A DNA stretch of 64,000 nucleotides. Origin: Rhizoclosmatium globosum. Its lineage: Eukaryota; Chytridiomycota; Chytridiomycetes; Chytridiales; Chytriomycetaceae. Position numbers and translations under genes: made by a program. Of the stretch, positions 57,244 through 64,000 are shown piece after piece. Location of the stretch: assembly GCA_002104985.1 (NCBI GenBank), contig MCGO01000057.1:1-64000 (forward strand), written 5' to 3'. The notes below the pieces were generated by a model that saw only the letters and a program-made list of their open reading frames with translations, searched no databases and had not been told where the DNA came from. The number at the start of each line of letters is the position of its first letter. Positions within the stretch are counted from its first letter, which is position 1.

Positions 57244-59784
57244 ATGAAATCAATCTCACCCTCGTTGAAGTCCCCGCTTATCCCATCAAACGCTCCAAAT
57301 GACAACAACAGCACACGTTTTGTCACAGAGATGGAACCACGAGATCCTCGTGAAGAAGGACGCGTCGCAACACCCTTGGAGCTGCTTTTTGACTTGACAC
57401 TTGTTGCGGCGATTTCAATCATATCTGAGGAGTTTTCACACATGGTTTTAGAAGGAAAGGATGTGAACACTGCAGTTTTCCTTGTATTTGCAACCTTCTC
57501 GGCCAACTGGATGGCTTGGATGAATTTTACATGGTTTCTGTCAGCATACGATCCAGACGACATTTTGTTTCGCCTAGCCACACTCGGACAACTTATTGGC
57601 GCGCTATCAATCGCAACTTCCGTCGGTCCTGTATTCCAACTCTTTGATTTCCGACAAATGTTGTATGGCTTCATATTCCTCCGCTTCTTCTACATTCTAT
57701 TCTACCTATGCCGTGCAGCAATCCAAGACAAACGAAACCGCGTGTACAACACACGCATGGCGTTCCTAATCACACTGTTACAACTCGCATGGTACATAAC
57801 GATTCTATACGACCCCCCAACACTCGCCTGGAACGCAGGAACATTTGCATCCCTCCAATTCTGCGAGTTCTTTTTCCCGTTCCTCGCTGAACAACGAACT
57901 GCAAGCCCCAGCCGACACCCACACCACTTACAAGAGCGGTACGGGGCCTTCACGATTATCGTGATTGGCGAGAGTTTCATTGGCCTCAGCAGCGCGATTC
58001 TCAGCTCAAACACAGGCCCGATATCCTGGGAATCCATCAAAATCGCAACGGGGAGTGTTGCGATTTTGTTTATCATGTGGTGGACGTATTTCACGATTCC
58101 GTTTGGAGAGATGATGGGAACGAGTGTGGATAAGATGCGGATTTGCGGGTATGCGCACTACTTTTTGCATATTTCGATTGCGATTGCAGCGTCTGGGACG
58201 GCGTTGATGATGCAGACGGGTACACATCCAGATGAACATGCACTGAGTCGAACAACTGCAGTGTTGATTTTCTCTTGGGCTGTCACATCGTATCTTGTGA
58301 TTTTGTCGATTGTCACGGGAGCGCTTATGGGTTTGTGTCGAGTGTTTTTCTTGAACTTGGGTTTGAAGGCTGTCACTTGCACCGTGTTGTTGTTGATTGC
58401 AACGTTTGTGACACCAATCATGGGAACAGGAGACGTTCTCCTTATCATGTGTATACCACTCATCGTCTTTCTAGCCATTTCAATCTACATAACGCTGGCG
58501 CATCAGGAGGAAGCAGTAGAGAGTATGGTTACACTGTACAAACCCATGGTCGCACGGGACCCAAACGAGAACAGAAAGGCAACTCAACTGGAAGTTCTTT
58601 TTGATTTAACACTGGTAGTTGCAATTTCGATCACGTCCGAAGAGTTTTCACACAATGTCTTGAGTGGACACAATGTTGACTCTGCCATTTTTTTGGTGTT
58701 TGCTTCATTTTCGGCAAATTGGTGAGGGGGAACACTTTGACACTTTTTTTTTTAGATCTGACACAAAAAAAAACTTGACAGGAACTCTTGGCTCAATTTT
58801 ACATGGTTTTTGTCAGCATATGATCCAGACGACATCATGTTTCGATTAGCCACACTCGGACAGTTACTTGGAGCATTAGCCATCGCAACTTCCGTTGGTC
58901 CTGTATTCCGGCTCTTTGATTTCCGACAAATGCTGTATGGGTTTATATTTCTCCGCTTCTTTTTTGTGGTATTCTATCTTGGCCGCGCCGCACTTCAAGA
59001 CATACAACACCGAATGTACAACATCCGGATGGCTGTACTCATGATTATTCTACAGGTTGCGTGGTACTACTCAATTCTATACGATCCACCGACACTCGAA
59101 TGGAACGCAGGAACGTTTGCAGCTCTCCTCTTTTGCGAGTTCTTTTTCCCATTCCTTGCTGAACAGGGGACACCGTCTCCTGACCGACACGCACATCACT
59201 TACAGGAACGGTACGGGGCCTTCACGATTATCGTGATTGGCGAGAGTTTCATTGGCCTCAGCAGCGCGATTCTCAGCTCAAACACAGGGCCGATATCCTG
59301 GGAATCCATCAAGATTGCAGTTGGGAGTGTGACGATACTGTTTATCATGTGGTGGGCGTATTTCACGATTCCGTTTGGGGATATGATGAAGTCCAACAGA
59401 AATTTGATGAGATTGTGTGGGTATGGACACTATGTTCTTCATATTTCGATTGCGATTGCAGCATCTGGGACGGCGTTAATGATGCAGACGGGCACACATC
59501 CAAATGAACATGCACTGAGTCGAACAACTGCAGTGTTGATTTTCGTGTGGGCTGTTTCATCTTACCTGGTTTCACTTACACTCATTACGGGAGTAATGTT
59601 GGGTTTTTGCCGAGTGTTCTTCTTGAACTTGGGTTTGAAGGCTGTTATTTGCACGATACTGTTGTTGATTGCAACGTTTGTGACACCGTTGACGAGTACG
59701 GGAGATGTGTTATTGATTCTGTGTGTACCCACTGCGCTGTTGCTTCCATTTACGGCTGTATTGGGACATTATTTCCATCACTAA
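57244..59784 (+). CDS. Tandem-fused double LtrA membrane protein
   Basis: Exons 57244-58721 and 58782-59784; 826 aa. Two complete LtrA (low-temperature-requirement A) domains are read in one frame, at about 36-420 and 450-826. Both begin (E/Q)(L)LFDLTLV, continue with FSANW, FTWFLSAYDPDD and DFRQMLYGFIFLRFF, and share RYGAFTIIVIGESFIGLSSA and ALMMQTGTHP. Each has about ten hydrophobic helices. Bacterial LtrA has one domain and no established substrate. The only intron lies in the second copy after the FSANW motif. Around 57945-58025 and 59208-59290 the two copies are identical for roughly 80 bases, although flanking DNA differs at many synonymous sites, which suggests recent gene conversion. 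Confidence 0.85.
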
Positions 59785-59813
59785 TTCCTTTCTTTTTCTT
59801 GTTTAATTCAATA

Positions 59814-62034
59814 ATGATTTCACTTGTGAGCGGGCTTCGAAAAAGGGCGTCGCACAGTCGAAAGCAAAGCATGTCCGCATCGCAGAAAGCGGCGGTTCTT
59901 GCGGCGACCCGCGAATTCAAAGAAGGATTGACGCCCGTGCCGCGACCACCGAGAAAGACAAAGACAAGGATGGTTTATGTTGTTGTGTTGGTGGTTGGAT
60001 TGGTGCGTGTTTCTTGTTTCTTGCTAGGACTTCCTAGGACTTCCTAGGACTTCCTAGGACTTGCTAGGGTTGTCTAGCATAGCCTTAGTTTAGCCTTAGT
60101 CTAGCCTTAGTCTAGCCTTAGTCTCTTAGTTTAGCCTAGGAACCCTCCTAGGAACCCTCCTAGAGACTTCCTAGAGTTGTTCTAACCAATCGATTCAACA
60201 GCAAGTCGTCTTTGCCTTCTTGGTCATCCGCCACTTTATCCGTCCGCCTCCGTCCGAGCGCTATGTCGTCTTCAATGCGAATGTTGTTGGCGAATCGTTT
60301 GATTCGTTTGTTGTTGGCTCAGATGGCCGATTTGGTGTGTTGCTCTTTCCCACTCCACTTGCCCTTGAACCCACACCCAATCCAATCCTAATAACTTGTA
60401 ATTTGTACTTAATTATACATTAAATCAGAGGCCGTCGGTAACTCAAAACAAATTACAAATCATTATTGGAACTTGAAAAAGGTTGATTTGAAGGGGAAAA
60501 CCGTGACTCCAGGCCTTGTTGACTCCCACGCACATTTGCTAGAACAGGGTCTTGCTGCCCACCAGGCAAATATCGTCAAATCAAAATCAATTAAAGAAGT
60601 CACTTCACGCCTGATTCGTTATCTCAACCTGAATCCTGATATCACACCTGAATCGGGGAAATGGATTCTTGGATTTGGATGGGATCAAACGCTATGGCCT
60701 GGCTCAGAGTTTCCAACGGCCTCCGACTTGGACTCAAATCCACGTTTGGCTGCTATTCCAATCTCTCTTGTTCGCATTGACGGTCATGCACTTTGGTGTA
60801 ACTCTCTTGCCCTTCAACTCTCAAAAGCTTCCATTCCACCTGCAGATGTACCCACTCCCGGTGGTCAAGTAATACGTTTCCCTTCAAACTCTGCTCCAAC
60901 AGGAGTGTTTCTGGATGATGCAATGTCGTTCATTCAATCCAACATTCCACCACCGTCTTATGAACAACGCGTTCAAGCCGTTGAAACTGCCTCGCGCCTC
61001 ATGCTCGAAAAAGGCCTCACTGGATTACACGATGCCGGCGTATCTCTTGATGACATTTCCCTCTTCAAATCACTCATTGAACAAAACAAATTCCCGATTC
61101 GCTCATATGCCATGATTCTCTGCTCTCCGCTGTCTATTTGTACAGATACTCCTCTCCCACCTCCTTACACAACCTCCAAATCCGGCCTCTTGACAGTGCG
61201 AGCCGTCAAACTCGTCTCTGATGGCGCCCTGGGTTCCTGGGGCGCCTCCCTCCACTCACCTTATTCCGACAGCCCCTCCAAATCCGGCATCCAAAAGATT
61301 TCCCAAGAAGACCTTCAGAAAGCCCTTACCACCACAATCACTCAAGGTTACCAACCCGCCATCCACGCAATCGGCGACCGCGCAAACGCAATCGCCCTCG
61401 ACACACTCGAAAGCCTCCACCTCCACCTCCACCTCCACCTCCACCTCACGCCACCAACAACAGCAACACCACCAAACCTAACATCCATCCGTCCCGCATC
61501 GAACACGCCCAAGTCCTCACACCTCAAGACATCCCACGGTTCAAATCCCTCGGCGTGATCCCGTCGCTCCAACCAACCCACACGACATCCGACATGGGCT
61601 TCGCCGTCTCGCGACTCGGCCTGCACCGCGCAAAGACGGGCGCGTACAGGGTGCGGTCGTTGTGGCCTGCGCCATTTGGATCCGACTTCCCGATTGAAGG
61701 TGTTGATCCGATGCGAGGGATCTATTCTGCAACGACGCGGAAATGGGAGAACGGGTCTTCGCCGGATGGAGAGGGTGTAGGGTGGATTGATGAGGAAAGG
61801 GTTTCGCGGCGGGAGGCGTTGGATGGGTTTACTAAATGGGCTGCGTGGGCGCGGTTTGGAGAGAAGGAGATGGGACGGGTTGCAGTGGGGATGTGGGCTG
61901 ATTATGTTGTGTATGAAGAGGATTGGGTGAAGGAGGAGGAGGAAGGTGGTGGAATTGGGGAACAGGATTTGTTGAAGGTTGTGCCACTTGCGACTGTTGT
62001 TGGAGGTGTTGTTCGGTTTGGAAAATTGATGTAA
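59814..62034 (+). CDS. YtcJ-type metal-dependent amidohydrolase, membrane-anchored, one frameshift
   Basis: Exons 59814-60002, 60202-60334 and 60429-62034. An N-terminal membrane helix (VYVVVLVVGLQVVFAFLVI, about 52-70) precedes an amidohydrolase barrel. Motifs in order: TPGLVDSHAHL (metal-binding His-x-His), WILGFGWDQ, KLVSDGALGSWGASL, AIHAIGDRANAIALDTLE, then in the next frame RIEHAQVLTPQDIPRF, QPTHTTSDM, FGSDFPIEGVDP and a final GVVRFGKLM strand. This is the YtcJ/AepA family of exoenzyme-regulator-like hydrolases acting on amide or imide bonds; substrate unknown. Between 61414 and 61495 the frame shifts by one missing base, inside or just after a CACCTC microsatellite. No intron fits there. 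The segment before FGSD also looks a few residues short. Confidence 0.75.
60022..60175 (+). repeat. CTAG-rich tandem repeat block in an intron
   Basis: Intron 1 of the amidohydrolase gene consists almost wholly of short tandem units: GGACTTCCTA four times, then GTCTAGCCTTA-type units about four times, then GGAACCCTCCTA twice, returning to GACTTCCTAG. The GGACTTCCTAG and CCTAGGAA units can pair with each other, so the intron RNA could fold. Confidence 0.85.
61414..61447 (+). repeat. CACCTC hexanucleotide microsatellite encoding (His-Leu)n
   Basis: About five and a half perfect units within the amidohydrolase coding region, in a loop between two catalytic motifs. The frameshift of the gene lies here or shortly after. 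Confidence 0.9.
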
Positions 62035-62071
62035 TTCTTTCACTCTTTGTTTGTTTTGAAACAAGGAAGAA

Positions 62072-63803
62072 ATGAAAGAGGTAGCAGTGCAGTGCCCCCC
62101 ACCAACAGCAAAAAACTTACCCATCGCCTATTTGAATGGACAGGAATCGGACATTCAAATTGAGCTGTCCAGGATCATATCAGCACTCCAGAGCATTGAC
62201 GGCATCTTGGCTGATCCGATTGGCAAGTGGGCGTCACTTACTGCAGCCGAGAAAGAGCTCTACGGGAACTCAGCTGCTTCCTGGTGGCAACTTGAGCGGA
62301 TTATGCTGCACAATAAGGCAAATCACCTTCGCACGCAGCAGACTGGTCTGCTTGGCCTACTTTCCAGCTTGATGGAAGCTCGAAAGGTGGTCGAGGCGGG
62401 TGAGTCATCTGCTTTGATGTGCACTCTACGTTCTCAAAGGTGGAATACTGATATTAATAGTTTTTGTTAGATGATCCAATTGACCAACTTCGAATTACCA
62501 ACTTCGTTTCTGCAAATGTCACTCACATTCCTGAATATCACGAGCTACAGTCATTGATTACTCGTCCATTGAAAAAGCCTTTCCCGGTGTCCATTGCCGA
62601 CTATAACGCTGTTTTGACCAGTCCCGATGTCAAAGACCTCATTATGGAGAGCTCAAGCACCTATTCGAAACAGTTCATGTTGAAAATCTGGTACCCTATT
62701 GTATCTCCACCGACTACAGGCGATTCTGAAGACTCTTTCCATGTATTATGGGATTTGTTGATTGTTGAAGTACTCAAGTTTGCTTTGACAAACAGCAGTA
62801 CATTCCAACAGAACCGAAATTCAAAAAAGTTCACTGAAACCGGAAACAATCGTCCAGATCTGAGTCTTGTGGTGAAAGACTATTGCGTGTTCCGCGGGAG
62901 GAAAAGGGGCCTACAACAAATGGCAACCCAGAGAGGGAACTGACGGAAAAACTTATTTGGTCATACGGTTCTCTTCCATACATTTTTGGATACTATGCAT
63001 ATGGTTACAACATCAGACTGTGTATCTTGGAATGCAAGAAGCAGAGTGGGGCAGTGACTCGACGAGATTTTGGCGATAATTATGATATACGACATCCCAC
63101 GGACCGTTGTCGACTTGTGACTGCATTGTTGAATCTTGCTCCAATCCTCGGAAAATTAGCTGAACTGGCCCCCTCATCCAACGCACTGCCTGATGTTGTT
63201 TTCACTCGACCAACCAAGACTGTATCTTTGTGTGGGAACCTGGTGTACAAAGGATTTTATGAACCAAGTGTGTTCCATAGAGTACGAAGAATTTATAGGT
63301 TAATTGAACCCAAAGCACCCAATCTCGAATACGCGTTCACAATTTCCGAGTCTGAAATGATGTTGGTCTGTAAACCACGAATCGAAATGACGAACCCGAG
63401 TACACCGAAACAATTATGTCAATGCCTTATTGACATTTCAGTGGCGTTGAAGTATCTACACTCGAAGCAAATTGTTCATCATGATGTGCGGTGGGATAAT
63501 ATTGGATTGTTGAATGGGACGTGGTATTTGATTGATTTCGATGAAGCATCAGATACATTGTATGATATTCTTGGACGGGATAATCTTGCCTTTGAATCGC
63601 ATTCTCCCGAGGTCCGATCGGCACATGATTGTCGTGTTGATATTTGGAGTCTTGGCCATTTGATATCCACCGCTTTCACGGACGTGACAGAATTCAAAGC
63701 GCTTTCTAATGCTTGTTGTCAGACTGATCCAAATTTGAGATGGTCTTTAACTGATGTGGAGGCTTGGTTGCGGTCTCTGGCGCTTCAGCATGAATGGAAT
63801 TGA
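62072..63803 (+). CDS. Crinkler-type nuclease-like plus kinase-like protein, one frameshift
   Basis: Exons 62072-62399 and 62471-63803, about 553 aa after allowing for one missing base. The middle part carries NRPDLSLVVKDYCVFRGEEK, a RPD...G-E-x-K pattern like the restriction-endonuclease-fold domain found before kinase domains in Crinkler (CRN) proteins. The C-terminal 250 residues are a divergent protein kinase: LKYLHSKQIVHHDVRWDN in place of HRD...N, LIDFDEAS in place of DFG, then DIWSLGHLI. A Gly-rich loop is not clear. CRN N-terminal ubiquitin-like or LFLAK motifs are absent; the first 110 residues are helical and unrecognised. The frame breaks at 62896-62898, where GGG would have to be GGGG for FRGEEK to join. 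Function (effector, self-nonself or host gene) is inference. Confidence 0.7.
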
Positions 63804-64000
63804 AAGAATAGGAGTTGCGGTCAAAATTGCGTTCAAAAAATAGTATGCATATAAAAGATTTTAGCACTTTTAATTTTCGATTCAAACAAACAGAGATACG
63901 TGAAAAAAAGTAAGTAAGAAGAGAATATCAATCCTCCACCAAACTCTCCCTCCTCACTCCCCACTTCTCACTCTGCTTCCTTCCAGCCTCACCCAACCCA
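63804..64000. other. 3' flank, nothing recognised
   Basis: AT-rich sequence after the kinase-like gene; TATAAAAG-like and poly-A stretches only. The C/T-rich end of the window may be the start of a convergent gene's 3' part. Confidence 0.3.

Noticed and set aside
61381..61495. A hidden intron explaining the amidohydrolase frameshift
   Set aside because: The stretch has no suitable GT donor before the conserved RIEHAQ motif, so splicing cannot restore frame.
1..64000. Bacterial origin of the window
   Set aside because: SecA, GpsA, LtrA and YtcJ look prokaryotic, but all are split by GT...AG introns and interleaved with CAMSAP-, PCM1- and LAM-type genes.

Overview
The window is eukaryotic nuclear DNA, most likely from a zoosporic (flagellated) fungus of the chytrid type. 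Genes are split by many short GT...AG introns, mostly 45-100 nt, and intergenic spaces are small. Typical fungal proteins are present: a TOK-like two-pore potassium channel, a GRAM-VASt (LAM) sterol transporter and a fungal UROD/MetE-like barrel protein. They sit beside proteins normally associated with centrioles and microtubule minus ends, PCM1-like and CAMSAP/Patronin-like, which fits a fungus that still builds basal bodies. The organism call is inference from gene content only. I noticed no rRNA, tRNA, CRISPR or prokaryotic operon signals. All exon models were built by eye from GT/AG sites and reading phase.

Region 1 (1-2032): a 181-codon orphan ORF, then a decayed reading frame (about 712-1690, minus strand) with an in-frame stop and a zinc-knuckle-like tail, possibly a retroelement relic.

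Region 2 (2033-23006): eight genes form four head-to-head (divergent) pairs in a row. They are: a 2,066-aa SecA-type helicase/ATPase with a long C-terminal extension // a possibly N-myristoylated coiled-coil protein; a dynamin-like GTPase // a second dynamin-like GTPase sharing a beta-rich C-terminal module; a small single-pass membrane protein // a 1,178-aa AAA+ ATPase; a coiled-coil protein // a protein with a GST C-terminal-like domain. Start-to-start spacers are 35-183 bp. The content suggests a membrane-linked machine of NTP-driven remodellers. This is the best candidate in the window for an undescribed system, but its function is not shown by the sequence.

Region 3 (23007-25640): decayed duplicates, comprising broken copies of the GST-like gene, a repeated sequence block and a Sel1-repeat pseudogene. 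A truncated copy of the downstream glycerol-3-phosphate dehydrogenase gene, intron included, lies further left at 15.5-15.8 kb.

Region 4 (25.6-54.6 kb): conserved single-copy genes, almost all on the plus strand: GpsA-type glycerol-3-phosphate dehydrogenase, a membrane protein with a SAM domain, CAMSAP-like, UROD/MetE-like (minus strand, one in-frame stop), a START-domain protein, a TOK-like channel whose first selectivity filter is degenerate, PCM1-like, an unrecognised proline-rich protein, and a LAM-type sterol transporter with a minisatellite in an unusually long intron.

Region 5 (54.6-64 kb): a TIR-like/TPR protein, a double-length LtrA membrane protein formed by fusion of two tandem copies, a YtcJ-type amidohydrolase and a Crinkler-type nuclease-kinase protein. 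Three of these four carry a single-base frameshift of the same sense (one base missing). Two lie in short homopolymers, so assembly error must be considered before calling pseudogenes.
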